This document shows positions 16,601 to 25,256 of a DNA stretch of 64,000 nt, piece after piece. The translations under genes were made by a program, and so were the position numbers. Positions within the stretch are counted from its first letter, which is position 1. Every line of letters starts with the position of its first letter. Under the pieces are notes generated by a model. That model had not been told where the DNA came from. It did not search any database and saw only the letters and a list, made by a program, of their open reading frames with translations. Origin of the DNA: Paraburkholderia sejongensis. Lineage in GTDB: Bacteria > Pseudomonadota > Gammaproteobacteria > Burkholderiales > Burkholderiaceae. The DNA is taken from NCBI RefSeq assembly GCF_020880815.1, contig NZ_JAJITD010000002.1:248001-312000 (forward strand), read 5' to 3'.

Positions 16601-17848
16601 TTAGCCGTAGACCGGGAAACGCTGGGTCAGCTCGGCGACCTGCGCTTTCACGCGCTCGATCGTCGCCGCGTCTTCCGGGTTATCCAGCACGTCGGCGATC
16701 AGGTTACCGACCTGCTCGGCTTCCTTCACGCCAAAGCCGCGCGTAGTCATTGCCGGCGAGCCGAGACGGATGCCCGAGGTCACGAACGGCTTTTCCGGAT
16801 CATTCGGAATCGCGTTCTTGTTGACCGTGATGTGAGCCGCGCCGAGCGCGGCTTCAGCGGCCTTGCCGGTGATCTTCTTCGCGCGCAGGTCGACCAGCAT
16901 CACGTGGCTTTCGGTGCGGCCCGAGACGATGCGCAGACCGCGCTTGACCAGCGTTTCGGCGAGCACGCGCGCGTTTTCGACGACCTGTTGCTGATACGTT
17001 TTGAATTCCGGCGACAGCGCTTCCTTGAACGCAACCGCCTTGCCGGCGATCACGTGCATCAGCGGACCGCCCTGGATGCCCGGGAAAATCGCCGAGTTGA
17101 TCTGCTTCTCGAACTCGGCCTTCATCAGGATCACGCCGCCGCGCGGGCCGCGCAGGCTCTTGTGCGTGGTGGTGGTGACGAAGTCAGCGTGCGGCACCGG
17201 ATTCGGATACACGCCCGCGGCGATCAGGCCCGCGTAGTGCGCCATGTCGACCATGAAGTACGCACCGACCGACTTCGCGATTTTCGACAGCCGCTCGAAA
17301 TCGATACGCAGCGCGAACGCCGACGCGCCGGCCACGATCAGCTTCGGCTTGTGCTCCTGCGCGAGCTTTTCGGCTGCGTCGTAGTCGATGTCTTCGGCTT
17401 CGTTCAGGCCGTAGCTCACCACGTTGAACCACTTGCCCGACATGTTGACCGGCGAGCCGTGCGTGAGGTGACCGCCGTGCGCGAGGCTCATGCCCATGAT
17501 CGTGTCGCCCGGCTTGAGCATCGCGAAGAACACGCCCTGGTTCGCCTGCGAGCCGGAGTTCGGCTGCACGTTCGCGGCTTCCGCGCCGAAGATCTGCTTC
17601 ACGCGGTCGATCGCCAGTTGCTCGGCGATGTCCACGTATTCGCAACCGCCGTAGTAGCGCTTACCCGGATAGCCTTCCGCGTACTTGTTGGTGAGCTGCG
17701 AGCCTTGCGCGGCCATCACCGCCGGGCTCGTGTAGTTTTCCGACGCGATCAGTTCGATGTGCTCTTCCTGACGGCGGTTTTCCTGCTCGATGACCTTCCA
17801 GAGTTCAGGATCGACGTTGGCGATGGTGCTTTGGGCTCTGTCAAACAT
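16601..17848 (-). CDS. glyA: Serine hydroxymethyltransferase
   Basis: A 415-residue PLP enzyme converting serine and tetrahydrofolate to glycine and 5,10-methylene-THF, the main source of one-carbon units. The PLP lysine is in [13 protein letters not shown] (~residue 226). Other signatures are [39 protein letters not shown] and [23 protein letters not shown]. Length is exactly typical. It heads a glyA-nrdR operon and is preceded by an unusually long gene-free region. Confidence 0.98.
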   Translation of the reverse strand: MFDRAQSTIANVDPELWKVIEQENRRQEEHIELIASENYTSPAVMAAQGSQLTNKYAEGYPGKRYYGGCEYVDIAEQLAIDRVKQIFGAEAANVQPNSGSQANQGVFFAMLKPGDTIMGMSLAHGGHLTHGSPVNMSGKWFNVVSYGLNEAEDIDYDAAEKLAQEHKPKLIVAGASAFALRIDFERLSKIAKSVGAYFMVDMAHYAGLIAAGVYPNPVPHADFVTTTTHKSLRGPRGGVILMKAEFEKQINSAIFPGIQGGPLMHVIAGKAVAFKEALSPEFKTYQQQVVENARVLAETLVKRGLRIVSGRTESHVMLVDLRAKKITGKAAEAALGAAHITVNKNAIPNDPEKPFVTSGIRLGSPAMTTRGFGVKEAEQVGNLIADVLDNPEDAATIERVKAQVAELTQRFPVYG

Positions 17849-18394
17849 ACGGGTTCCGTTGAGTGTGTTCAGGTTGACCGGATCGTGCGCCGAATCTTGC
17901 GTAGGGGGTACGCAGCGCTGCAGGCGGCGAGGCCTGCCCTGATGTGGCGAATGGAGAGTCGCCGCACACGCGAGGCAAGCCAGCCACCGTCAGCGCAGAT
18001 CAATGCGCGCGGCTCACGGCTGCCCAGGCGAACGGCAAAACGGCACCCTGCGCTTCACGGTGGGTTGTTCCACCTTGAACCCGATTGGTTGATGCTGAAT
18101 CGGTTGAGTCGGACGACTCGGTTCTATCGCCAGTCACGCAGGGTCGAGCGCGTTAGTGTATTGGAAGAGGCTCGAATAGGCAACCTGCGGCGGGGCGCTC
18201 CGGCGCCGGCTGGCGGGGCCTGCAGCGTAGCCACGCCACCCCTTTCAATGACGTCGGACGAAAGCGCTGAAACCGTCGCGCGAGCCCGTTGCAGGCGCTT
18301 GCCGTGTCCGCAAGTCCAGCTCCCGTATCCTTGCCGCAGCGCCGCATTGGAAGTAGGCTTGGGGCCTTTCTCGTTTACCGACCAGGGAACTGCA
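17849..18394. other. Long gene-free region (546 bases) between glyA and ydfG
   Basis: Open frames here are GC-driven and match nothing recognisable. Bases 18058-18130 contain repeated short TTG/GGTT elements (GATTGGTTGATGCTGAATCGGT). The glyA-side leader could hold a regulatory RNA; I looked for a glycine-riboswitch core and did not find one. No clear sigma-70 pair seen. Confidence 0.55.
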
Positions 18395-19141
18395 ATGATC
18401 GTGTTCGTCACTGGGGCGTCGGCAGGCTTCGGCGCCGCCATCGCCCGCGCTTTCGTCAAGGGCGGCCATCGCGTCGTCGCCACCGCGCGCCGCAAAGACC
18501 GCCTGCAAGCACTCGCCGACGAGCTCGGCGACAAGCTGCTGCCGTATGAACTCGACGTACGCGACCGCACCGCCGTCGAAGCCGTGCCGGCCTCGCTGCC
18601 GGCCGAATTCGCCGCGCTCGACGTGCTCGTCAACAATGCCGGCCTCGCGCTCGGCACCGAGCCGGCGCACAAAGCCAGCCTCGACGAGTGGAACACGATG
18701 ATCGAGACCAACTGCACGGGCCTCGTGCAGGTCACGCATGCGCTGCTGCCCGGCATGATCGAGCGCAATCGCGGGCACATCTTCAATCTCGGCTCGGTCG
18801 CCGGCCGTTGGCCGTACGCGGGCGGCAACGTGTACGGCGCGACCAAGGCGTTCGTGCGCCAGTTCAGCCTGAACCTGCGCGCCGACCTCACCGGCACCGC
18901 GCTGCGCGTGACCGATATCGAGCCGGGCCTGTGCGGCGGCACCGAATTCTCGAACGTGCGCTATCGCGGCGACGACGACAAGGCCGCGAAGGTCTACGAG
19001 AACGTCCAGCCGCTGACGGCCGAGGACATCGCCGATTCGATCTACTGGATCGCGACGCGGCCGGCCCACGTGAACATCAACACGATCGAGCTGATGCCGG
19101 TCGCGCAGTCGTTCGGCGGCTTGACCGTACATCGCGGTTAA
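18395..19141 (+). CDS. ydfG: NADP-dependent 3-hydroxy acid dehydrogenase / malonic semialdehyde reductase, YdfG-like
   Basis: A 248-residue short-chain dehydrogenase. The Rossmann Gly motif is TGASAGFGAAIA (residues 6-17), NNAG lies at ~83, the catalytic Ser is in NLGSVAG and the catalytic YxxxK in YGATK. Long stretches match E. coli YdfG as I remember it: LVNNAGLALGTEPAHKAS, WPYAGGNVYGATKAFVRQF and DIEPGLCGGTEFSNVRY. It probably oxidises L-allo-threonine/3-hydroxy acids and reduces toxic malonic semialdehyde. Start is the ATG at 18395 after a GGGAA RBS. Monocistronic, with a hairpin behind it. Confidence 0.92.
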   Translation: MIVFVTGASAGFGAAIARAFVKGGHRVVATARRKDRLQALADELGDKLLPYELDVRDRTAVEAVPASLPAEFAALDVLVNNAGLALGTEPAHKASLDEWNTMIETNCTGLVQVTHALLPGMIERNRGHIFNLGSVAGRWPYAGGNVYGATKAFVRQFSLNLRADLTGTALRVTDIEPGLCGGTEFSNVRYRGDDDKAAKVYENVQPLTAEDIADSIYWIATRPAHVNINTIELMPVAQSFGGLTVHRG

Positions 19142-19152
19142 GCTGACGGCGC

Positions 19153-19190
19153 GGGCGGCGGTTCATGACGGTCAGTCATGACCGCCGCCC
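19153..19190 (+). terminator. Long hairpin after ydfG
   Basis: GGGCGGCGGTTCATGAC (19153-19169) pairs with GTCATGACCGCCGCCC (from 19175) with one bulged base and a 5-base loop. There is no T-run, so it may act as an RNA-stabilising structure instead of an intrinsic terminator. Confidence 0.5.
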
Positions 19191-19340
19191 GGCGCAACCG
19201 GCCCTGCCGGGAGCCGGTTCCTGGTTGCCCCCGGATGCCGCGAGCGCCCGCCAGGCAGCGCTTTACCCACGCCAGATGCCCGCTCAGGCCCGCCAAACGG
19301 GGCGCACACTTTGAAACAGACCCCAGGGTATACGTTCCGG

Positions 19341-19346
19341 TAGAAT
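19341..19346 (+). promoter_or_regulatory. -10-like hexamer directly before ybgC
   Basis: TAGAAT is followed by 7 bases and then the ATG at 19354. If it is the -10 box, transcription would begin at or next to the start codon. No good -35 box at 17 bases. Confidence 0.35.
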
Positions 19347-19353
19347 GCGCCGC

Positions 19354-19809
19354 ATGAATATGTCGACCAGTCAGCCGGAAACGGAAATCGGGTACACGTG
19401 GCCGATCCGCGTGTATTACGAAGACACCGATGCCGGCGGCATCGTGTTTTACGCCAATTACCTGAAATTTTTCGAACGGGCGCGGACCGAATGGCTGCGC
19501 GCGTGCGGCGTCGACCAGCACCGGCTCGCGGAAGAAAATGGCGCGATTTTCATCGTGCGCAGCACCGCGGTCGACTACCGGGCGCCGGCGCGTCTCGACG
19601 ACATCGTAAAAATCGTCAGCCGGATCGAGCGACTTGGCCGCGCTTCGGTAGACTTCGTGCAGGAAGCGTGGCGCGAAGGCACGTTGCTTGCTACCGGCTC
19701 GATCCGGATCGGTTGCGTGGACCGCGCCGCGTTGCGGCCGGCGGCAATTCCCGCGCCGGTTCTCGCCGCCCTGCGGCGCGGGCCGGGCGTCAGTCACGGG
19801 GTGGACTGA
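19354..19809 (+). CDS. ybgC: Tol-Pal-associated acyl-CoA thioesterase YbgC
   Basis: A 151-residue hot-dog-fold thioesterase. The family motif VYYEDTDAGGIVFYANYLKFFERARTEWL (~residues 20-48) includes the catalytic Asp in EDTDAGG. It hydrolyses acyl-CoA/acyl-ACP and interacts with phospholipid synthesis enzymes. It is the usual first gene of the tol-pal operon. The ATG at 19354 is chosen; alternatives are 19345 and 19360, and none has a clear RBS. It lies 188 bases before tolQ. Confidence 0.93.
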   Translation: MNMSTSQPETEIGYTWPIRVYYEDTDAGGIVFYANYLKFFERARTEWLRACGVDQHRLAEENGAIFIVRSTAVDYRAPARLDDIVKIVSRIERLGRASVDFVQEAWREGTLLATGSIRIGCVDRAALRPAAIPAPVLAALRRGPGVSHGVD

Positions 19810-19997
19810 ACGGCAGCAGCATGTCAACGCACAATTACCCTGGCTCGTTGTTACGGGGCCGGTGAACTCGTACCGATCACGCAACACAAAGCATGGTTCG
19901 GCCTCGCGCGTCGCCGAAGCTGCCGTTTTGCCCACGGCAAGCCTGATGCGGCCTTGCAGCCGGACGCCCCCTTTCCGGGACGTTAACAAGAATCTTT

Positions 19998-20675
19998 ATG
20001 AACACTACACAAGATCTGTCGATCGTTTCACTAGTACTCAACGCAAGCCTGCTCGCCCAGGCGGTCATGGCTCTGCTGCTGTTGCTGTCGCTGCTGTCGT
20101 GGACTTTCATCTTCCGCAAGTGGTTTGCGATTCGCCGGGCGCGCGCGCAAACTGAACGCTTCGAGCGTGATTTCTGGTCGGGCGGCGATCTGCAGGCGCT
20201 TTATCAGAGCGCCGCGAACAACCGCCACACGATCGGCGCGCTCGAGCGGATTTTCGAATCCGGCATGCGCGAATTCCTGAAGGGCAAGGAAAAACGCCTG
20301 AACGATCCGGGCGCGATTCTCGACGGCGCGCGGCGTGCGATGCGCGCGGCGTTCCAGCGCGAAATGGACGTGCTCGAAGCGAACCTCGCGTTCCTCGCGT
20401 CGGTCGGTTCGGTCAGCCCGTATATCGGTCTGTTCGGTACGGTGTGGGGGATCATGAATGCGTTCCGCGGCCTCGCCAACGTGCAGCAGGCCACCCTCGC
20501 GAACGTCGCGCCGGGCATCGCGGAAGCGCTGACCGCGACCGCGATCGGCCTGTTCGCCGCGATTCCGGCGGTCGTTGCGTACAACCGCTACGCGCACGAC
20601 ATCGACCGGCTGGCAATCCGCTTCGAGACCTTCATCGAGGAATTCTCGAACATCCTGCAGCGTCAGGCACAGTAA
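19998..20675 (+). CDS. tolQ: Tol-Pal system proton channel protein TolQ
   Basis: A 225-residue inner-membrane protein of the MotA/TolQ/ExbB family. TM1 lies at residues ~14-40 (LLAQAVMALLLLLSLLSWTFIFRKW). After a cytoplasmic loop come TM2 (LAFLASVGSVSPYIGLFGTVWGIMNAF) and TM3 (VAPGIAEALTATAIGLFAAIPAVVAYN), which carry the conserved Gly/Thr residues of the proton path. With TolR it uses the proton motive force to energise TolA during cell division. tolR follows 10 bases downstream. Confidence 0.98.
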   Translation: MNTTQDLSIVSLVLNASLLAQAVMALLLLLSLLSWTFIFRKWFAIRRARAQTERFERDFWSGGDLQALYQSAANNRHTIGALERIFESGMREFLKGKEKRLNDPGAILDGARRAMRAAFQREMDVLEANLAFLASVGSVSPYIGLFGTVWGIMNAFRGLANVQQATLANVAPGIAEALTATAIGLFAAIPAVVAYNRYAHDIDRLAIRFETFIEEFSNILQRQAQ

Positions 20676-20685
20676 GGAGGCCACG

Positions 20686-21129
20686 ATGGCAGGCTCCCGC
20701 TCCAGCATGCGCGGTTCGCGCTCGCGTCGCGCAATGGCCGACATCAACGTCGTGCCGTACATCGACGTGATGCTCGTGCTGCTCGTGATTTTCATGGTGA
20801 CCGCGCCGCTCGTCGCGCCGTCGATCGTCAATCTGCCGACCGTCGGCGGCGCCGCGCCGCAACAGCAGATGCCGCCCGTGATGGTCAACATCCGCGCGGA
20901 CGGCAACATGAGCGTCAAGTACAAGGACGACGCCGGCGCGCAGCAGCAGGAAGACATGACGAAGGCCGAGCTGAAGAGCTTTATCGCCGACCGGGCGGAA
21001 TCGCACCCGGATCAGCCGGTCGTGATCGCCGCCGATAAAACGGTGAAGTACGAAATCGTGATGAACGTGATGTCCGAGCTGAAGGCTCAGGGCGTCAAGC
21101 GCGTTGGCCTGCTCGTCAAATCGCAATGA
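20686..21129 (+). CDS. tolR: Tol-Pal system protein TolR
   Basis: A 147-residue protein of the ExbD/TolR family with a single TM (VVPYIDVMLVLLVIFMVTAP). The TM carries the essential proton-carrying Asp in YIDVMLVLL (residue ~27). The periplasmic domain follows (VMVNIRADGNMSVKYKDD ... VVIAADKTVKYEIVMNVMSELKAQG). A perfect AAGGAGG RBS precedes the ATG at 20686. Its stop overlaps the tolA start in ATGA. Confidence 0.97.
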   Translation: MAGSRSSMRGSRSRRAMADINVVPYIDVMLVLLVIFMVTAPLVAPSIVNLPTVGGAAPQQQMPPVMVNIRADGNMSVKYKDDAGAQQQEDMTKAELKSFIADRAESHPDQPVVIAADKTVKYEIVMNVMSELKAQGVKRVGLLVKSQ

Positions 21130-22172
21130 TCCGCAAGAACTCCGAATACCCGCTTCAGCCGCCGCGTGAACGCGGCACCGGGCGAGCGTTCCTGTTCGCG
21201 CTGGTGATGCACGCGCTGCTCGGGTTCTTCCTGTACCACGGCATCCAGTGGCAGAACAGCACGCCCGAGGGCGCGGAAGCGGAACTGTGGACCGAAGTGC
21301 CGAACGTGGCGACGCCGCGGCCTGTCACTCCGCCGCCGCCCCCGGTGCCGGTCGCGCCTGCCCCGCCGGTGCGCGACGAGCAGGCCGACATCGCGCTGCA
21401 GGAAAAGAAACGCCAACAGCAGCAGGCGGCGCGCGAAGCGCAACTGGCCGAGCAGCAGCGTCAGCAGAAACTGAAAGAGCAGCAGGAAGAGCAAGCCAAG
21501 CGTGAACAGCAGGCGGCCGACCAGGCGGCCCAGCTCGCCGCGCAAAAGGCCGCCAAGCTCAAGCAGCAACAGCAGGAGCAGCAGCAGGCCGCGAAGCTGA
21601 AGCAACAGCAACTCGCCGAACAGCAAAAGCAGCAGCAACTCGCCGAGCAGCAGAAGCAACAGCAACTGAAGGCTCAGCAGGAGCAGCAACAGAAGCAGGC
21701 TCAGGCGGAAGCGCAGAAGAAGGCCGACGCGGAAAAAGCGGCGAAGGCCAAGGCGCAAGCCGAAGCGGCCGCGCAGGCGAAAAAGCAGCTGGACGCGGAA
21801 CGCCGCGCCCGTCTCGCACAGATGCAGGGAATGGCGGGCCCGCCGGGCTCGACCGGCAACGGTCTCGGCAAGAGCGGCACGGGCAGCGGTTCGGGTGGCA
21901 CGGCGGCTTCGCCGGGTTACGCGGACAAGGTGCGCCGGGCGGTGCGGCCGAACATCTCGTGGGGCGGTGAAACGGAAGGACTGGAAACAGTCATCGCCGT
22001 GCGCTGCTCGCCGAGCGGGACGTTGCTGGGGGCTAACGTGTCGCGCAGCAGCGGCAATGCCGCCTGGGATGCCGCGGCGTTGCGCGCGGTGCAGCGTTCG
22101 GATCCGATGCCGCTCGACGTGAATGGCAAGGCGCCGGAAAGCTTCTACATCACGCTGCGTCCGGCTGGTTAA
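21126..22172 (+). CDS. tolA: TolA, envelope-spanning protein of the Tol-Pal system
   Basis: A 348-residue protein. Domain I has the N-terminal TM (RAFLFALVMHALLGFFLYH, residues ~20-38), followed by a Pro-rich stretch (VTPPPPPVPVAPAPP). Domain II (~residues 85-235) is a long helix unusually rich in Gln with Lys and Ala. A Gly/Ser hinge is next, and domain III (residues ~255-348, YADKVRRAVRPNISWGGETEG to the end) is the TonB-like Pal/TolB-binding domain. It links the TolQR motor to TolB-Pal at the outer membrane. Confidence 0.95.
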   Translation: MIRKNSEYPLQPPRERGTGRAFLFALVMHALLGFFLYHGIQWQNSTPEGAEAELWTEVPNVATPRPVTPPPPPVPVAPAPPVRDEQADIALQEKKRQQQQAAREAQLAEQQRQQKLKEQQEEQAKREQQAADQAAQLAAQKAAKLKQQQQEQQQAAKLKQQQLAEQQKQQQLAEQQKQQQLKAQQEQQQKQAQAEAQKKADAEKAAKAKAQAEAAAQAKKQLDAERRARLAQMQGMAGPPGSTGNGLGKSGTGSGSGGTAASPGYADKVRRAVRPNISWGGETEGLETVIAVRCSPSGTLLGANVSRSSGNAAWDAAALRAVQRSDPMPLDVNGKAPESFYITLRPAG

Positions 22173-22310
22173 GGTGCCGGCTGACAGCCGGTTGACGGCC
22201 ACCGCGCTGCCCTTTGCGGAGCGGCGGTGCGTGGGAACGAATTAGCCGTTTGCCGGTCTGTCTGTCGTCGCGAAGTATTGAGTAAAACCGTTTTGAGGAA
22301 TCCATACAGC

Positions 22311-23603
22311 ATGAGTTTGATGACCAAGCTAGGCCTGCGAACACTCGTGGCAACGTGCCTGATCGCCGTCGGCGGCGCCGCCAACGCACAACTCAACGTC
22401 CTCGTGACGGGCGTCGGATCCACCCAGTTTCCGATCGCAACGGCGACCTTCGCCAATGAAGCGAACTCGCCGCAACAGGTCAGCGCGATCGTGCGCCAGG
22501 ACCTGCAACGCAGCGGCAAATTCACTAATATCGACGCGGGCTCGACGCCGGTGTCGGAAGCCGATTCGGTCGACCTCGGCGCGTGGAAGGCCAAGGGCGC
22601 CAACGCGTTCGTCGCCGGCAGCGTGAACCGTTTGCCGAACGGCCAGTACGAAGTGCGCTTCAAGCTGTATGACACGGTCAAGGGTGAAAACCTCGGCGGC
22701 CTCGTGCTGGTGAGCCCGGAAAGCGGTCTGCGCATGAGCGCGCACAAGGTCGCCGACTACATCTACGCGAAGCTGATGGGCACCCGCGGCGTGTTCGCGA
22801 CGCGCCTGTCGTACGTGATTCGCAGCGGCGGCCGTTATCAGTTGCAGGTATCGGATTCGGACGGTCAGAACGCGCATATCGCGCTGTCGAGCCCCGAGCC
22901 GATCATCTCGCCGGCGTGGTCGCCTGACGGCACCAAGGTCGCGTACGTTTCGTTTGAAAAGAAGAAGCCGATCGTCTACATCCACGACCTGCCCACCGGT
23001 CGTCGTACGGTCGTCTCGGACCAGAAGGGTAACAACAGCGCACCGGCGTGGTCGCCGGACGGCCGCACGCTCGCCGTCGCACTGTCGCGCACCGGCAATA
23101 CGCAGATTTTCGCGGTCAACGCGGACGGCAGCGGTCTGCGCCGCCTCACGCAAGGCAGCGCGATCGACACCGAACCGGCCTACTCGCCGGACGGCCAGTC
23201 GATCTACTTCACGAGCGACCGCGGCGGCGCACCGCAGATCTACAAGATGCCGGCGCAGGGCGAGAGCGCCGGCGCCGCGCAACGCGTCACGTTTACGGGC
23301 AGCTACAACACCAGCCCGCGTGTGAGTCCTGACGGCAAGCAGCTTGCCTATATCTCGCGCGTCGGCGGTGGCTTCAAGCTGTATCTCCAGGACCTGCAAG
23401 GCGGATCCGCCACGGGCCTGACGGACACGACACATGACGAATCGCCGAGCTTCGCGGCGAACGGTCAGTACATTCTTTACGCCACTCAGGTGAACGGCCG
23501 TGGCGTGTTGGCCGCAGTATCGACCGATGGTCGTACTCGGCAGGTCCTGTCCGTTCAGGGTGGTAGCGTCCGCGAACCGTCCTGGGGCCCGTTTATGCAA
23601 TAA
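22311..23603 (+). CDS. tolB: TolB, periplasmic beta-propeller of the Tol-Pal system
   Basis: A 430-residue periplasmic protein. The signal peptide is residues 1-28 (cleavage at GAANA/QLN). The N-terminal domain covers ~30-165. The six-bladed propeller has WD-like repeats: [42 protein letters not shown] and [14 protein letters not shown]. It binds Pal and the TolA C-terminus. The ATG at 22311 is chosen because the open frame upstream lacks a signal. GAGGA lies about 12 bases before it. Confidence 0.97.
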   Translation: MSLMTKLGLRTLVATCLIAVGGAANAQLNVLVTGVGSTQFPIATATFANEANSPQQVSAIVRQDLQRSGKFTNIDAGSTPVSEADSVDLGAWKAKGANAFVAGSVNRLPNGQYEVRFKLYDTVKGENLGGLVLVSPESGLRMSAHKVADYIYAKLMGTRGVFATRLSYVIRSGGRYQLQVSDSDGQNAHIALSSPEPIISPAWSPDGTKVAYVSFEKKKPIVYIHDLPTGRRTVVSDQKGNNSAPAWSPDGRTLAVALSRTGNTQIFAVNADGSGLRRLTQGSAIDTEPAYSPDGQSIYFTSDRGGAPQIYKMPAQGESAGAAQRVTFTGSYNTSPRVSPDGKQLAYISRVGGGFKLYLQDLQGGSATGLTDTTHDESPSFAANGQYILYATQVNGRGVLAAVSTDGRTRQVLSVQGGSVREPSWGPFMQ

Positions 23604-23635
23604 CGTTGATGCAATAACACAAGGAGAGTAATCAA

Positions 23636-24142
23636 ATGATGTCCAAACTTCGTTTCGCATTCGCCGTCGCGATGGTCGGTGCGCTGGCCGCCTGTCACTC
23701 GGGCGTCAAGCTCGACGAGAACGCCAACAAGGGCGCAGGCTCGGCACAACCGAACCCGAACGACGTCGCGACGGTCAATGTCGACCCGCTGAACGATCCG
23801 AACAGCCCGCTCGCGAAGCGCAGCATCTACTTCGACTTCGACAGCTACTCGGTGAAGGACGACTACCAGCCGCTGCTGCAGCAACACGCGCAGTACCTGA
23901 AGAGCCACCCGCAGCGTCACGTGCTGATCCAGGGCAATACCGACGAGCGCGGCACCAGCGAATACAACCTCGCACTCGGCCAGAAGCGTGCTGAAGCGGT
24001 GCGTCGTTCGCTGTCGCTGATGGGCGTGGGCGACTCGCAAATGGAAGCCGTGAGCCTCGGCAAGGAAAAGCCGCAGGCAACCGGTCATGACGAAGCGTCG
24101 TGGGCACAGAACCGCCGCGCCGACCTCGCGTACCAACAGTAA
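23636..24142 (+). CDS. pal: Peptidoglycan-associated lipoprotein Pal
   Basis: A 168-residue outer-membrane lipoprotein. The lipobox LAAC is at residues 17-20, and a short linker follows. The OmpA-like peptidoglycan-binding domain spans ~60-165 (SIYFDFDSYSVKDDYQPLL; VLIQGNTDERGTSEYNLALGQKRAEAV). The Asp and Arg residues that hold diaminopimelate (DERGT...NLALGQKRA) are conserved. Start is the ATG at 23636 with RBS AAGGAGAG; the next codon is also ATG and could serve. It lies 32 bases after tolB. Confidence 0.98.
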   Translation: MMSKLRFAFAVAMVGALAACHSGVKLDENANKGAGSAQPNPNDVATVNVDPLNDPNSPLAKRSIYFDFDSYSVKDDYQPLLQQHAQYLKSHPQRHVLIQGNTDERGTSEYNLALGQKRAEAVRRSLSLMGVGDSQMEAVSLGKEKPQATGHDEASWAQNRRADLAYQQ

Positions 24143-24153
24143 GTCAACGTGTG

Positions 24154-24912
24154 ATGAGCCGAATGACGCATCGTTTCTCCTGGCTGCGGCTTGCCGCAGC
24201 GGCCTGCGTCGCAGGCACGGCCCTCGCGGCCGTGCCCGCCCATGCGGGCATCTTCGACGACGATCAGGCCCGCCAGGCCATTCTCGATCTGCGTTCGAAG
24301 ACCGATAGCCTGTCGAGCCAGCTGTCGGCCGCGCAGCGCACGATCCTCGATCAGTCCAACCGTCTTGACCAGCTGAACCAGCAGGTCGCGACGCTGCGCG
24401 GACAGAACGAGGACATGGCGAACCAGCTCGCGACGCTGCAAAAGCAGCAGAAGGACTACTACACCGATCTCGACACGCGCCTGAAGAAATTCGAGCCGCA
24501 GCAACAGACGGTGGACGGCGTCCAGGGCGAGGTGCAGCCGGGTGAAACCGAAGCGTTCAACGCGGCTTCGCAGCAGTTCCGCAGCGGCGATTTCAAGAGC
24601 GCGGCGGCGTCGTTCCGCAGCTTCATCTCCAAGTATCCGACGAGCCCCTATCAGCCGACCGCGCAGTACTGGCTCGGCAACGCGCTGTATGCATTGCGCG
24701 ACTACAAGGGTTCGACGGCGACCTGGCAAGGTGTGGTGGCCAAATACCCGCAGCATCCGCGGGCGCCCGAAGCGCTGCTGGCGATCGCGAACAATCAGCT
24801 CGAGCAAGGTCAGAAGGCCGCGGCCAGGAAGACGCTCGAGCAGATCCTCGCGCAGTATGGCGGCTCCGATGTCGCGCAGACCGCGCAGAGCAAGCTGTCG
24901 CAGATCAAGTAG
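24154..24912 (+). CDS. cpoB: CpoB (YbgF), cell-division coordinator with TPR repeats
   Basis: A 252-residue periplasmic protein. The signal peptide covers residues ~1-31 (ending VPAHA/GIFDDD). A trimerising coiled coil follows (~35-115, LDQLNQQVATLRGQNEDMANQLATLQKQQ). The C-terminal TPR-like repeats are FNAASQQFRSGDFKSAAASFRSFI, QYWLGNALYALRDYKGSTATW and LLAIANNQLEQGQKAAARKTLEQIL. In E. coli CpoB links Tol-Pal to peptidoglycan synthesis by PBP1B at the septum. It is the last gene of the tol-pal operon and a terminator follows. Confidence 0.95.
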   Translation: MSRMTHRFSWLRLAAAACVAGTALAAVPAHAGIFDDDQARQAILDLRSKTDSLSSQLSAAQRTILDQSNRLDQLNQQVATLRGQNEDMANQLATLQKQQKDYYTDLDTRLKKFEPQQQTVDGVQGEVQPGETEAFNAASQQFRSGDFKSAAASFRSFISKYPTSPYQPTAQYWLGNALYALRDYKGSTATWQGVVAKYPQHPRAPEALLAIANNQLEQGQKAAARKTLEQILAQYGGSDVAQTAQSKLSQIK

Positions 24913-24977
24913 TCGATGGTGGTTGTTGGCAGTAACGCGCAGTGTCCGATGTGATAGCCACGCGCGCCTCTCGCTGG

Positions 24978-25006
24978 AAAGCCCGGGTAGCAATGCCCGG
25001 GCTTTT
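24978..25006 (+). terminator. Rho-independent terminator of the tol-pal operon
   Basis: AAAGCCCGGG (24978-24987) pairs with CCCGGGCTTT (24996-25005) around an 8-base loop; further T-rich sequence (TTCATTTT) follows. Confidence 0.9.
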
Positions 25007-25087
25007 CATTTTGGGGCAGCGGATTTTGCCGTAGTGAGGTGCTGGGGCGGCGCGTGAAATCCCGATAACTTTGTTGGCCGCCTAGGG

Positions 25088-25116
25088 TTGACAGGCCATA
25101 AGGCCGCCGATATAAT
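25088..25116 (+). promoter_or_regulatory. Consensus sigma-70 promoter of tRNA-Lys
   Basis: TTGACA (25088-25093) and TATAAT (25111-25116) are both perfect consensus hexamers with an optimal 17-base spacer. The expected start near 25123 is a few bases before the mature tRNA. Confidence 0.93.
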
Positions 25117-25130
25117 TTCGCTTCTCTTTT

Positions 25131-25206
25131 GGGTCGTTAGCTCAGCTGGTAGAGCAGCGGACTTTTAATCCGTTGGTCACAGGTTCGAATCCCGTACGGC
25201 CTACCA
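25131..25206 (+). tRNA. tRNA-Lys (anticodon TTT)
   Basis: A 76-base tRNA. The acceptor stem GGGTCGT pairs with ACGGCCT (two G-U pairs). The D-arm is GCTCAGCTGGTAGAGC, the anticodon loop CTTTTAA gives anticodon TTT, the T-arm is ACAGGTTCGAATCCCGT, and CCA is encoded at 25204-25206. Own promoter upstream and strong terminator downstream; no other tRNA in the unit. Confidence 0.98.
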
Positions 25207-25220
25207 AAGATTTGCTGTAG

Positions 25221-25256
25221 AACAAAGGGCCTGCTCACGCAGGCCCTTTGTTTTTT
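25221..25256 (+). terminator. Strong terminator after tRNA-Lys
   Basis: AACAAAGGGCCTGC (25221-25234) pairs perfectly with GCAGGCCCTTTGTT (25239-25252) around TCAC, and the second arm runs into an uninterrupted T-run ending at 25256. Confidence 0.95.

Noticed and set aside
17849..18170. Glycine riboswitch upstream of glyA
   Set aside because: I could not find the conserved aptamer core sequences; the long leader remains unexplained.
15974..18394. Long plus-strand frame antisense to nrdR and glyA
   Set aside because: Only its 3' part in frame with ydfG is real; the rest is antisense shadow with no recognisable domain.
21410..21730. CAG/GAG-type repeat expansion as a DNA repeat element
   Set aside because: It is the coding sequence of the Gln/Lys/Ala-rich helix of TolA domain II, which is normal for the protein.
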